From assembly GCF_001467585.1 (NCBI RefSeq), contig NZ_LNXY01000001.1, positions 165,549 through 229,548 of the forward strand: 64,000 nt of DNA. Direction: 5' to 3'. The notes below the pieces were generated by a model. It saw only the letters and a program-made list of their open reading frames with translations, was not told where the DNA came from and did not search any database. The DNA is from Legionella drozanskii LLAP-1. GTDB lineage: Bacteria; Pseudomonadota; Gammaproteobacteria; Legionellales; Legionellaceae. A program made the position numbers and the translations under genes. Positions 9,645 to 18,386 of this stretch are shown one piece after another; within the stretch, counting starts at the first letter, position 1; each line of letters opens with the position of its first letter.

Positions 9645-10442
9645 ATGAAGCAACTAATAATATTAGCAATAATATCCTTATTACCTGTCATTGCAAAAGC
9701 GGAATCAACTGAATCGGAATCAATTTATTACGGGACAGGTCTCTGTAAATACCCTCAATACAATTGTATTAAAATAAAAGATGAGCAAAGTTGGCATAAA
9801 TTATTTCCTGACGAAGCTCAACGAGATCTTGTACAACGATTAAATCGCACCTATAACCCTTTGCATTCGGGCCAAGTCATTGCAGTACCGCAAAATTTAA
9901 ATGCTGTTAATCTACTTGATATCTCTCCCTTTCCTAAAAAAATTGCTCCATCTTCTGATAATCAAATTATTGTCGACCAAGAAAAGTTAGCTTGGGCAGC
10001 TTATGATGAGAACGGCCAGTTGATCAAATGGGGACCCATTTCTTCTGGTAGTGATAAATGTTCAGATAGTAGTAACTCTTGTCGAACTTTAACCGGTATT
10101 TTTAGAGTATTTAGCAAGGAAAATGAAAACTGCGTCTCTAATGCATTTCCGGCTGGCAAAGGAGGTGCTAGCATGCCTTATTGCATGTTCTTTCATAAAG
10201 GTTTTGCATTACATGGTTCAGAAGATATGCCCGGCTATCGTGCCAGTCATGGCTGTGTACGTATGTTTACTGATGATGCGAAATGGTTGAATCATAGTTT
10301 TGTTAAGAAAGCGGACAAAAACAATAGTTGGGCAGGGACAATCGTTGTTATTCGTCCACTTTATTCAGCAAGTTTGTTCAATAAAGGCATAGACCACCTA
10401 TCCACTAGCCCAACTAAGCATTCCAAAAAACATAAAAATTAA
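9645..10442 (+). CDS. periplasmic L,D-transpeptidase (YkuD domain)
   Basis: 265-residue secreted enzyme. A signal peptide (QLIILAIISLLPVIAKA) is followed by a substrate-binding region and a YkuD domain from about residue 110 (KLAWAAYDENGQLIKWGPISSG). The catalytic motif is complete: HGSEDMPGYRASHGCVRM, with the nucleophilic Cys. Family enzymes make 3-3 peptidoglycan cross-links or attach lipoproteins to peptidoglycan. There is no separate LysM domain. The start at 9645 has GGGGA about eight bases upstream; ATG 9630 has no site. The C-terminus is Lys/His-rich (SKKHKN). Confidence 0.92.
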   Translation: MKQLIILAIISLLPVIAKAESTESESIYYGTGLCKYPQYNCIKIKDEQSWHKLFPDEAQRDLVQRLNRTYNPLHSGQVIAVPQNLNAVNLLDISPFPKKIAPSSDNQIIVDQEKLAWAAYDENGQLIKWGPISSGSDKCSDSSNSCRTLTGIFRVFSKENENCVSNAFPAGKGGASMPYCMFFHKGFALHGSEDMPGYRASHGCVRMFTDDAKWLNHSFVKKADKNNSWAGTIVVIRPLYSASLFNKGIDHLSTSPTKHSKKHKN

Positions 10443-10615
10443 TATTAAGTTGCACGCACCCAAATGATTTCAGCACGCAACAATTGGATTACTTAATAAT
10501 GGATAACTATAATTTCTACCTCAAAAACTAGGATTGGTTTTATTTTGGTCGGACTTGCTAATAAATGTACTGCTTATGTAAAATAATCATTAAAATAATT
10601 AAATATTTTAAATTT

Positions 10616-10644
10616 TTAACAATTTCAGCAATAAATGGTATACA
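10616..10644 (+). promoter_or_regulatory. sigma-70-type promoter of the cold-shock gene
   Basis: TTAACA (10616-10621), a 17-base spacer and TATACA (10639-10644) preceded by TGG as an extended -10. Transcription would start near 10651 and give an untranslated leader of about 100 bases before the cold-shock gene, as is usual for cspA-type mRNAs whose leaders control translation at low temperature. Confidence 0.7.
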
Positions 10645-10752
10645 ATAGAGAAGTAGTTCTTATGAATTTTTCTTTTGTTCGTTTACGAAGACTAGAAAGA
10701 TTGAATATTGATACTACAAAATAAAGATTCAAATTATTAGGAATAGGTAACT
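10645..10752 (+). promoter_or_regulatory. long 5' leader of cold-shock mRNA with a 20-codon uORF
   Basis: The leader between the predicted start site and the csp ATG contains a short open frame at 10662-10724 (starts MNFSFVRLRRLERL, 20 residues) and then an AGGAATAGG ribosome site for csp. The uORF may be chance or a leader peptide. The 174 bases between the L,D-transpeptidase stop and the promoter show nothing else. Confidence 0.45.
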
Positions 10753-10962
10753 ATGGCAGCAGAGAAAATACGCGGTAAAGTAAAATGGTTTAACGAGAGC
10801 AAAGGCTTTGGTTTTATTGAAAGTAACGGCAAAGATTATTTTGTTCACTTCAGTGCTATTCAAGGTAGCGGTTTCAAGACCCTTTCTGAAGGTGCATCCG
10901 TACTATTTAAAGCAGGACAAGGACAAAAAGGTCCTCAAGCGGAAGAAGTAGAAGTCGCTTAA
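10753..10962 (+). CDS. cold-shock protein (CspA family)
   Basis: 69-residue single cold-shock domain. RNP1 (KGFGFIE) and RNP2 (YFVHFSAI) are both intact, with the usual N-terminal [11 protein letters not shown]. It binds single-stranded nucleic acids and melts RNA structure; it may be cold-induced or constitutive. The long leader, clear promoter and strong terminator mark a separate, highly expressed transcript. The AGGAATAGG ribosome site is close to ideal. Confidence 0.96.
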   Translation: MAAEKIRGKVKWFNESKGFGFIESNGKDYFVHFSAIQGSGFKTLSEGASVLFKAGQGQKGPQAEEVEVA

Positions 10963-10986
10963 ACTAAATCCACTCAAATCTTTAAT

Positions 10987-11050
10987 CAGGTTGTCGTATA
11001 ACTATTATTGCTAACCATGCAATAATAGTGACAACCTGAATACTTTTTTT
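10987..11050 (+). terminator. strong intrinsic terminator after csp
   Basis: A long interrupted stem: CAGGTTGTC pairs with GACAACCTG, and inside it ACTATTATTGC pairs with GCAATAATAGT around a 7-base loop (10987-11038). A run of seven T follows (11044-11050). It begins 25 bases after the csp stop. Confidence 0.88.
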
Positions 11051-11164
11051 CAATGAACACTCCATTTCCCTTTCAATAAAGAAATTCTCAATAGCTGCAC
11101 AGCTATGCTTCTCGCAATTGACTGAAGAGATCTGTTTTATCAACTCTAGAAACTCATAGACACC

Positions 11165-11569
11165 TCAATTTGTAGAAGGCGTAACATTAGTCGTTGTCAC
11201 AGCAGCAGCCGGAAGAGAGATGCGATTATTATGATAACCATAACTCAGTTGGATAAACGCTTTGCCTGGCACTTGAGGAAAATACATAATAGTTATCGTA
11301 CAGCTAGTACTTGGGAATAATGGAAAGTTATTGCAATTATCTTGAATATAAAATGAATCATTAGATTTAACAAACGAGGTGTTAATAGTTGCAGTAACGG
11401 GAAGTCTGTTAGATAAAGTATAGATTATAGAACTTGTCCCTCCTAGCGCTACTGAAGGAAACCCTGTTGCCGGCTCAACAGACCACGCAACTGGATCAAT
11501 ACCTGCTATGCATTCTTGGATAAAGAAAAATGATAAAACCCATATCAGAACTATCCGAACGTTACTCAT
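11165..11569 (-). CDS. small secreted protein, beta-sandwich-like
   Basis: 134-residue secreted protein of unknown function. A signal peptide (VRIVLIWVLSFFFIQECIAG) is followed by a short domain with the look of an abnormal-spindle or Ig-like beta-sandwich: PATGFPSVALGGTSSIIYTLSN, a central disulfide-capable pair of Cys (QDNCNNFPLFPSTSCTI) and PGKAFIQLSYGYHNN. The C-terminus is Thr/Ala-rich. The start at 11569 has GGAG seven bases upstream; an ATG at 11581 is less well placed. It follows the SPOR-barrel gene on the same strand (54 bases). Confidence 0.72.
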   Translation of the reverse strand: MSNVRIVLIWVLSFFFIQECIAGIDPVAWSVEPATGFPSVALGGTSSIIYTLSNRLPVTATINTSFVKSNDSFYIQDNCNNFPLFPSTSCTITIMYFPQVPGKAFIQLSYGYHNNRISLPAAAVTTTNVTPSTN

Positions 11570-11622
11570 TAATTTCTCCATCCATAAATCTTTGTAATCT
11601 CAGTAGGGAATGCCGAATCAAT

Positions 11623-12771
11623 TTAACGGTCACCCAATAAATAATTCACACTTAACAATGCCGCATTCGATCTATAACTACCTAAGTTTAATGCCTGCCC
11701 TACCCAATTATTACCGGCTCCACTTCCAGATGAAACACTACCTAAATCTTGATATTCATAACCTAAAGAGACGATAAAACGGCTGCTGATCTGTAAATCC
11801 ACCCCTGCTCCCACATTATATGCAAATTGAGTAGTCAGATTATCAGTGAAAAAAGGGCTAATTCTTGGTGTCACTCCTTCCAAAGCGACTTCTTTATAAT
11901 TACGCGATTTATTAAAGCCCGCCCCCACTGAACCACTTAGGTAGGGAGCAAATGCTCGATACTGCAAGAAATTAAATTTCGCTGTTGCTAAAGCAACGTC
12001 TGAGTAAATTTGCCAACTATAATTGTAATTTGCAAATTCGGGCATTGAATATTGAAGAATGCTTTTACCAACATTTCGAGCAAAGACTCGCTGATAGCGC
12101 AAACCTACTCCCAAAGCAGGAAGCCATCGATTATTAAATTCCCAGCGGTATCCTCCAGATGCTCCTGCAAAAGCTTGATTGTTGATTCCTGAGAGATAAG
12201 TATCTTTGTTATATGGAGATTCGGCACGCGAGCTGTTATTAACTGTTATTTTATGGGAGATATCATTCCACTGCACGCCACCGAAGACACCGACATACCA
12301 ATTCTCATTGATTAAGCCAAAATACTCTACCGGTTCTTTTTCTAGGGGTTCCTTTTCTGGTCGTATAATTGTTCTTGTGAGCGGTACTGATTGCTTTTGT
12401 TTACCACGTAAAAATCGAAACCTTGATTCTTGAGGGATTTTTTTTGTTTGTACAAATCTAGATTTTGCTTGAGCCACTACTTCTCTAACCTGTCCCATAG
12501 AACCCAAAGGCCCTATCATAACAACATAGTTTCCTCCTTTTCGTTCGAGTTTAATGGGGTGACTAATTTTTTGCTGCATTCTTTTTTGGTAATGATAAGC
12601 ATTTAATTTACCGGAAAAATTACCCATTTGAATAAAAAATGCACCATTGGATCTGCCATGATAATGCTGAATACTATCTAACCCATAGAAAGTAACGGCA
12701 TGGGGAAAAGCTTGGATTGCAAATAAAGAAAAGAATATAAAGATACCGGACTTAGGAGAAAGCCGCTTCAT
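11623..12771 (-). CDS. outer-membrane beta-barrel protein with N-terminal SPOR-like domain
   Basis: 382-residue envelope protein with an unusual layout. After the signal peptide (FIFFSLFAIQAFPHA), residues about 43-110 look like a SPOR domain (GAFFIQMGNFSGKLNAYHYQ ... NYVVMIGPLGSMGQVREVVAQA), the fold that binds denuded septal peptidoglycan. A basic, Pro/Glu linker follows, then from about 155 an outer-membrane beta-barrel of the OmpA/opacity-porin type (WYVGVFGGVQWNDI, AFAGASGGYRWEF, GVGLRYQRVF, FIVSLGYEYQDLG) ending in LLSVNYLLGDR. Barrel proteins of this type are common in Legionella; the SPOR fusion is the odd part. Same direction as the small secreted protein gene downstream. Confidence 0.8.
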   Translation of the reverse strand: MKRLSPKSGIFIFFSLFAIQAFPHAVTFYGLDSIQHYHGRSNGAFFIQMGNFSGKLNAYHYQKRMQQKISHPIKLERKGGNYVVMIGPLGSMGQVREVVAQAKSRFVQTKKIPQESRFRFLRGKQKQSVPLTRTIIRPEKEPLEKEPVEYFGLINENWYVGVFGGVQWNDISHKITVNNSSRAESPYNKDTYLSGINNQAFAGASGGYRWEFNNRWLPALGVGLRYQRVFARNVGKSILQYSMPEFANYNYSWQIYSDVALATAKFNFLQYRAFAPYLSGSVGAGFNKSRNYKEVALEGVTPRISPFFTDNLTTQFAYNVGAGVDLQISSRFIVSLGYEYQDLGSVSSGSGAGNNWVGQALNLGSYRSNAALLSVNYLLGDR

Positions 12772-12870
12772 TAATCATCCCTAATTAGAGAAAACTCAGA
12801 AAATAAAGTACCTTATCAAAGGATGAAACACAATGGGAATAGCGAATATTTAATAACCCTATGAAACAAA

Positions 12871-13260
12871 TTAATTGTTAGTGCTCTGAAAGTTAACAGT
12901 GACTGTCTTCAAAGTACTATTCTGTGGTTCCCAGGGTTGGGCATATTTTAAATGAATATCAGTGCTTGCAGGAAAGGTAGCGTCCGGCAATAATTCGAAA
13001 ATAAACTGCATCTTCCCGCCTGCACCCATTAATTTTGATTGCGGAGCAATATATTGGCTTGACATAAGATGCAATAAAGATTTGTCATAACCTGTAACCA
13101 TCCATCGATACCCCGTTGTAGGGTTAGACGGTAAGCTAATCAGAAAGTTAGATTGCGTTGTATTAACATTAATGCTCATATTATGAGCAGTAGTTGCCTG
13201 AGCAATTCCCAGTAAAGCCAACAATAAACCACCTAAGATCATTCGCATAGCAAGGCCCAT
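12871..13260 (-). CDS. chagasin-type cysteine protease inhibitor (MEROPS I42)
   Basis: 129-residue exported protein. After a signal peptide (ILGGLLLALLGIAQA) the three inhibitory loops of the chagasin/ICP family can be seen: NPTTGYRW, the Gly-rich GAGGKM, and QPWEP in place of the usual RPW. Family members block papain-type (clan CA) cysteine proteases such as cathepsins. The start is ambiguous: GAGGA is one base from the first ATG (13260) and 13 bases from a second (13248), which would give the tighter signal peptide. In an intracellular bacterium host lysosomal proteases are possible targets; that is inference. Confidence 0.85.
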   Translation of the reverse strand: MGLAMRMILGGLLLALLGIAQATTAHNMSINVNTTQSNFLISLPSNPTTGYRWMVTGYDKSLLHLMSSQYIAPQSKLMGAGGKMQFIFELLPDATFPASTDIHLKYAQPWEPQNSTLKTVTVNFQSTNN

Positions 13261-13505
13261 TCCTCATTTATTTGTTTAAGTATATATCAAAGAATGGCTT
13301 GAGGTTATTAGTCCATGGTGGCCTATGCTTATTTTTTTTAAGGAGCTTTATCACCAAGATGGCATTTGATAGCCTGTTTAAATCTTAGTTTATTGAATTC
13401 ACAGACCCCCCGAAATCCTTTATGCTGGGTTAATAACCAAACTATTTAGTTCCAGGAAATGGACAATATTTAAATAAACAAAGGATATTCTATGAAGGCA
13501 ATTGG

Positions 13506-14483
13506 TTGTCGAAATCCAACGATGAAATTAATCCACTCGTCGACCTCGAACTCCCTAGACCTAAACCCACAGGACATGATTTATTAGTGGAAATAAAAGC
13601 GATAGCGGTCAATCCCGTCGATTTTAAGACACGCAAACGCGTACAAGAAGGAGAGCGTCGTATACTTGGTTGGGACGCATCAGGAATTGTTAAAGAAATT
13701 GGCGAGCAGGTCTCAGTTTTTAAACCCGGTGATGAGGTTTGGTTTGCAGGGGATATCACTCGGCCAGGCTGTTATAGCGAATTTACTTTGGTCGATGAGC
13801 GCATAACCGGCTGGAAACCGAAAACCTTGTCGTTTGAACAAGCGGCGGCCCTACCGCTGACTTCGATTACTGCCTGGGAACTTTTATTTGATCGCTTGAA
13901 TATAACCGCTAATCAAAAAGGCAGTCTATTGATTATTGGGGCCGCGGGGGGAGTAGGCTCTATATTAGTACAACTCGCTAAGAGGCTAACCGAATTAACT
14001 ATTATCGGTACTGCTGGACGCGAAGAATCACTGAAATGGATCAAAAATAATGGGGCAGACTATGTCATCGATCACAAAGAACCCCTGTTGCAACAATTAG
14101 AAAAACAGGGTATCGGTGAAGTCGATTATGTCATTGGCCTAACTCACAGCGCGGAGCATGTCGAAGAGATAGTCAATTGCTTAAAACCACAGGCAAAATT
14201 TGCTTTAATCGATGATCCCGATCAGCTTGATTTTAGAATCTTTAAATTAAAAAGCATCTCTATTCACTGGGAAATGATGTTTACCCGCTCAATGTATAAA
14301 ACTCCTGATATGAGTACTCAACATCGAATATTAACCCAGGTAGCAGAACTGGTGGATAAAGAGCTCATTCAAACCACACTCAATGATCATTTTGGTGTAA
14401 TTAATTCAGCCAATTTAACCAGAGCGCATGAGCTCCTTATCTCAGGCAAATCAAGAGGAAAAATAGTTCTTTCTGGTTTTTAA
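13506..14483 (+). CDS. MDR-family zinc-type alcohol dehydrogenase/quinone reductase, N-terminus frameshifted
   Basis: 325 intact residues of a medium-chain dehydrogenase/reductase: GroES-like domain (PTGHDLLVEIKAIAVNPVDFK, GWDASGIVKEIG, FKPGDEVWFAGD) and Rossmann domain (LLIIGAAGGVGSILVQLAKRL). It resembles the zinc-binding alcohol dehydrogenase family whose members start MKAIG. Exactly that start, ATG 13492 reading MKAIG with AAGGA six bases upstream, is present but one base out of frame with the rest of the gene; in the main frame only a TTG at 13506 is available. Loss of one base in GGTTG would explain this. The catalytic domains are complete, so the product may still be made at low level from TTG. 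Confidence 0.85.
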   Translation: MSKSNDEINPLVDLELPRPKPTGHDLLVEIKAIAVNPVDFKTRKRVQEGERRILGWDASGIVKEIGEQVSVFKPGDEVWFAGDITRPGCYSEFTLVDERITGWKPKTLSFEQAAALPLTSITAWELLFDRLNITANQKGSLLIIGAAGGVGSILVQLAKRLTELTIIGTAGREESLKWIKNNGADYVIDHKEPLLQQLEKQGIGEVDYVIGLTHSAEHVEEIVNCLKPQAKFALIDDPDQLDFRIFKLKSISIHWEMMFTRSMYKTPDMSTQHRILTQVAELVDKELIQTTLNDHFGVINSANLTRAHELLISGKSRGKIVLSGF

Positions 14484-14488
14484 ACTTA

Positions 14489-14524
14489 GCCTAGCTTGAA
14501 ATAGATAACCATTTTAAGCTAGGC
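14489..14524 (+). terminator. inverted repeat after the dehydrogenase gene
   Basis: A 9-bp perfect inverted repeat GCCTAGCTT / AAGCTAGGC separated by 18 bases, starting six bases after the dehydrogenase stop. The loop is long and no T-run follows directly, so termination is likely but not certain. Confidence 0.5.
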
Positions 14525-14552
14525 ACGCTTATTAAAGGAAAAGGAAAATGAG

Positions 14553-15191
14553 ATGAATAAATTCTTAAGATTGTTTTCCCTCATTATATCGCTATTCTTT
14601 ATTTTCAAGACCCATGCAACCATCGACACTAAGTCACTTATTGAAGTGACCGACAAGAATAATCCACAATGTGTTGAGTTTTATACTTATCAAAACAAGC
14701 TCTTTTGCAGTACTAAACCCTTCAATTCTTCAGCCATCAATCCCAACATAAAACACTATGAAACTCAAACGATTGTATTCGACAATCGCCCTTGGCAAGC
14801 CGTTTGGGGAGAGAAAACTGCGACAATAACGACAGTAGAATATGTTCCGGCTGGAGATGATATTAACCAATGGAAGGAATTGGTAACAAGTCAATTTATC
14901 CCAGGAATACAAAACAAAATCACACTTAGGCAGTATGTAGAAGCAACGGTTCTACAATTAAAACAATCAGGAATTAGCCCGATTATTAATATCATTGAAG
15001 AAAGTCCGCAACAAATTATTTTTGAATTTATTATTCCCACACCAAATCACTTAAAACAAGATGAATTGCAAATAGTAAGGAAAGCTAATGATGGGTTTTA
15101 TATTGTGCATTATGTGATTAAAAGTTCAGACATGGGTAAGGAAAATCGTCAGAAATGGATACGGAATTTGCAAAAAAGCCATATAAATTAA
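14553..15191 (+). CDS. secreted protein of unknown function
   Basis: 212-residue protein with a clear signal peptide (FLRLFSLIISLFFIFKTHA). No family recognised. The body is a mixed alpha/beta single domain with a Cys pair near the N-terminus (NNPQCVEFYTYQNKLFC) and a central segment VEYVPAGDDINQWKELVTSQF. AAAGGAAAAGG lies upstream of the ATG. Codon use looks like the neighbours. Probably periplasmic or secreted. Confidence 0.75.
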   Translation: MNKFLRLFSLIISLFFIFKTHATIDTKSLIEVTDKNNPQCVEFYTYQNKLFCSTKPFNSSAINPNIKHYETQTIVFDNRPWQAVWGEKTATITTVEYVPAGDDINQWKELVTSQFIPGIQNKITLRQYVEATVLQLKQSGISPIINIIEESPQQIIFEFIIPTPNHLKQDELQIVRKANDGFYIVHYVIKSSDMGKENRQKWIRNLQKSHIN

Positions 15192-15357
15192 TCGAAAAAG
15201 TGAGTTTATGGCCGTGCCCCCTAAGCTGAAGAAGAGATGAGCTCAGGACTAACCTATCTGTCTTTAGTCAGACAAGTCTCATAGCCTTTGTTGTCACAGA
15301 TGGAAAAAAGCGGTTGTTTCTCCTATATTTTTAAGTAGTCACGTAGGAGAAAATGGA

Positions 15358-15729
15358 ATGACAACCTACAAACTTAAGGCAGTGCTAATTTCGTTGCTGA
15401 TTTTCTGCTGCGTTAGCTATGCGGCTACCCAAACTAGTTGTCCTAAAGTTATTAACCCCCTTCTTGATTGGGTTATGCCCCCTAATAACACTGCAGCTAT
15501 TCCTACCAGAGAAGCCTTTCAGGGTAATGATTTAAACTTTTCGGTGATTGCAAAACCCCGCAACAGAAATAACATTGTTTCTATTAATCCTCAAACGGGG
15601 GAAATTCATATTAATGCAAAATTTGGCGATCAGTTTGATGTGACTGTGATAGCCAAAAATCCCTGCGGTCAAATTGCTGCAACGTTTAATGTGCTTATTG
15701 ATGAAGGAAACGATGATCCAATCAACTAA
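15358..15729 (+). CDS. small secreted protein with Ig/cadherin-like domain
   Basis: 123-residue exported protein, signal peptide to about residue 22 (LISLLIFCCVSYA). The remainder resembles one cadherin-like or putative-Ig repeat: FSVIAKPRNRNNIVSINPQTGEIHINAKFGDQFDVTVIAKN with the typical -INPQTGEI- element between strands, and two Cys that could pair. TAGGAG lies eight bases upstream of the ATG. Function unknown. It converges with the methyltransferase gene with 11 bases between stops. Confidence 0.68.
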   Translation: MTTYKLKAVLISLLIFCCVSYAATQTSCPKVINPLLDWVMPPNNTAAIPTREAFQGNDLNFSVIAKPRNRNNIVSINPQTGEIHINAKFGDQFDVTVIAKNPCGQIAATFNVLIDEGNDDPIN

Positions 15730-15740
15730 AAACGGTTCCC

Positions 15741-16490
15741 TTATACTGAACCCACTAATAAATGGATTGGCCACTGTAATGGATGATATTGTTTAGGATC
15801 GCCCCAAATCGCTTCAAGCTCTTTGAGTATCCAATTAATTGGATTGAGCTTATTGCGAAGCTGATACTCTTTGACCGCAGACCAGGTATTCAAATAACCA
15901 AGAAATTGAGCAAGATTTAATTTTTTATCAATGGTAAAAGAGGGTGAACTTATTTTGCTAAACGGAAACGGAATAGTCCGATATTCTTCATCAATATATC
16001 GACGCTCCATAGGCCAATATTCATCACCTAAAATATCAGTATAAAGTTTAGTGACTAAATCGTCCAAACCGGTATCAAATTTACCAAGGGAATAACACCA
16101 GACAGCGATGATTCCTGCTGGTTTACTTACTCTTCTCACCTCTTCATAAAATAAATCGAAATTAAACCAATGCAGTGCTTGGGCAACAGTAATTAAATCA
16201 ATTGAATGAGGTAAAATCGGAGTATTTTCGGCAGTACAACAAATATAGCGAATTTTTTCATTCCTCGGAGCTTGATCAAGCTGAGCCTGATTAATATCGG
16301 TGGCGGTTATTAGCGTAAAATACTGAGTCAAGGCAAGTGCAGCCTGGCCATTACCAGTTCCACAATCCCAAGCATTTTGATGCTCCTGCACTAAATTGGA
16401 AAGATAATCATATAAAACGGTGGGATAATTGGGACGAAACAGTAGGTAATTTTCAGATTGCTGACTAAAATGTCTAATGTAGTCCTTCAC
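15741..16490 (-). CDS. class I SAM-dependent methyltransferase
   Basis: 249-residue methyltransferase of the Methyltransf_11 type. The SAM-binding motif I is AWDCGTGNGQAAL; motif II TATDIN and the post-I Asp are clear, and ITVAQALHWFNFDLF is typical of the family related to ubiquinone/biotin methyltransferases and small-molecule methyltransferases. The N-terminus (FSQQSENYLLFRPNYP) matches the common DUF1698-like and trans-aconitate-like group. Substrate unknown. Confidence 0.88.
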   Translation of the reverse strand: MKDYIRHFSQQSENYLLFRPNYPTVLYDYLSNLVQEHQNAWDCGTGNGQAALALTQYFTLITATDINQAQLDQAPRNEKIRYICCTAENTPILPHSIDLITVAQALHWFNFDLFYEEVRRVSKPAGIIAVWCYSLGKFDTGLDDLVTKLYTDILGDEYWPMERRYIDEEYRTIPFPFSKISSPSFTIDKKLNLAQFLGYLNTWSAVKEYQLRNKLNPINWILKELEAIWGDPKQYHPLQWPIHLLVGSV

Positions 16491-16634
16491 GAGTTTCTCC
16501 CTTTTGATCCTCAGAAGAGGTAGGTTGGCCTCAAGCCAATTCTTAGACTCGCAGTTTCGCGGAGGGTGACGTTAGTAATAATATCGAGATTAGTCATCCA
16601 CCGTGAAAACCAGTCTACCCAGTGGGGGTTAATA

Positions 16635-18386
16635 TTAAACAAAACTCAGACTGCTCTTTTCTGGTTTCCCCACCTTATAAGCATCATACTCCTCCTGCAA
16701 AGCTGTTTTTAGAGAAGGGTTTGCAGAGGCCTGTAACCCAAAGCGCCCCAATAATTGAATCGTTTGTTTCATGCTGAATATTTTTGCTTTAGAAGCTCTG
16801 AAATCCACCCGTTCATCATCATGAGATGGGTCTGAGCTATAGCTAAGCATTTCACGTTTTTCCTGATTTTTTTCATTTTCTTCAGGTAAAAACTCTTTGC
16901 CTTTTAATGTACAGCGCTTTGCCTCGTAGTACTCTCTAATTTCCTTGTAAGTAAAACTTGTACTGACCTCATTCGCATAAAGATCTAACTCTTCATTTCT
17001 TGGTAAATTGGGAGAATGGCAAGCGGGTTGCGTGACCTCATTCCAGCCTAATACAATTTTTATCGATTCATAGACCTTCAAAGCATAAAATATGGTTAAG
17101 GGAATCAATGCTGCAGTGAACAAAACGGTAGCTACAGCAGTGGAAAGTGCGGGTAGTAAAAAAATACTAGCCAAGACAAAAAGGAGTGTAAGCGCTGTTG
17201 CCAATTTATTATTTAATACGAATCGAAGCATGGGTAAAATAGCAACCCGATAAGGCAAATAGCCAAAATAATAACTCAATCCGCGTAGTAATGTATAACT
17301 CCAAAAATCTCGACTTCTTCGCTCTTCATTATCTTCTTCAGTATCAACGACAACGACTTCTGTTTCTGCAAAGCCAGTGTACATCAGTGCATGATCAGTC
17401 AATACGTTAGGACCTCTTATTGATTCTGGGGGATTAACTTGAAGAATATGCCATTCTTTTTTCCATTTTCCATGCCTAGAAACTAGATCATTCCCTTGTT
17501 TTTGCACATAAGTAGGAGGATCCTCTTCCCTTTGCACAAATTCATCCCAATGATCATAAGGAAACTTGTATAACCAAGGTTCATACTCACCTGGGGAATT
17601 CACCGCATCAACCCGAGAAAACATATTTCCGATTTCAGTATCGGAGAGCAATGATAAAGAACCTCCTAAACTAGTACCACAAACATGAGTTTTTTTGCCA
17701 AGTCGATACTGTTGTGTGACCCACTCAATAATTTTTTTCCGTCCATGCTCGTATAAAAAACTGCCTGGTGTGCCAAGCGCTAAATCTGTATCCACTTGGG
17801 TACTAAATCCCTGTCCTGCAGGATAGGTGGTGCCCATGAAAATAAGATGAGGTTCGGCTTCAGTATCGATAAGTGGTGTCAATCCATAAGCAAAAACGCG
17901 ATCATACTCATCAATAAGTAATTTACTAAATCCTTTAGTAGGCGTTAACTCAATCGGAGTTATTTTATACTCTACTTTTCGCCATTGACCTTCGATTAAC
18001 TGCGGGATAATAAAGGATTCATAGGGGTTAGGATCAGAAAAGGGTAAAAGAGAGAGGCAATTAGAAATAAATAATTGTGCCTGATTTAACTGTTGCTCAT
18101 TGAGATCACTATCTTGTAATTGGTCAAAAATAGAATCAAATCCTTGCTGAAAAGCAAGGCGCATGCCGCGAGTTAATTCGTGATCCCGTTTAACAAAAAT
18201 TGCTTTTAATACTCGTTTAGAAGCAAGATCTTTCCAATTATCGTGCCAACCCATCATTAGAATACGTAGCGCATTGCGTGCGATAATGACGGAATCCTCT
18301 CGAGAATCTCCATTTTCTTTTTCAAAATCGGGAGAATCAAAAAAATTCAAAGTTAAGCCAGTTGCAAAAATCTCACCTTTTCTCAT
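16635..18386 (-). CDS. lipase-like alpha/beta-hydrolase with two membrane segments, possible effector
   Basis: 583-residue protein not assigned to a named family. A serine-hydrolase elbow (THVCGTSLGGSLSLL, GxSxG around residue 235) lies after a strand PHLIFMGTTYP, as in class 3 lipases. Two hydrophobic segments follow at about 405-445 (ATALTLLFVLASIFLLP and VATVLFTAALIPLTIFYAL), and a polar, Lys/Glu-rich tail of about 130 residues ends the protein. No signal peptide. The arrangement (cytosolic-type hydrolase, late hairpin membrane anchor, polar tail) is common in Legionella effectors, but no secretion signal can be proven here. Catalytic Asp and His were not assigned. Confidence 0.7.
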   Translation of the reverse strand: MRKGEIFATGLTLNFFDSPDFEKENGDSREDSVIIARNALRILMMGWHDNWKDLASKRVLKAIFVKRDHELTRGMRLAFQQGFDSIFDQLQDSDLNEQQLNQAQLFISNCLSLLPFSDPNPYESFIIPQLIEGQWRKVEYKITPIELTPTKGFSKLLIDEYDRVFAYGLTPLIDTEAEPHLIFMGTTYPAGQGFSTQVDTDLALGTPGSFLYEHGRKKIIEWVTQQYRLGKKTHVCGTSLGGSLSLLSDTEIGNMFSRVDAVNSPGEYEPWLYKFPYDHWDEFVQREEDPPTYVQKQGNDLVSRHGKWKKEWHILQVNPPESIRGPNVLTDHALMYTGFAETEVVVVDTEEDNEERRSRDFWSYTLLRGLSYYFGYLPYRVAILPMLRFVLNNKLATALTLLFVLASIFLLPALSTAVATVLFTAALIPLTIFYALKVYESIKIVLGWNEVTQPACHSPNLPRNEELDLYANEVSTSFTYKEIREYYEAKRCTLKGKEFLPEENEKNQEKREMLSYSSDPSHDDERVDFRASKAKIFSMKQTIQLLGRFGLQASANPSLKTALQEEYDAYKVGKPEKSSLSFV

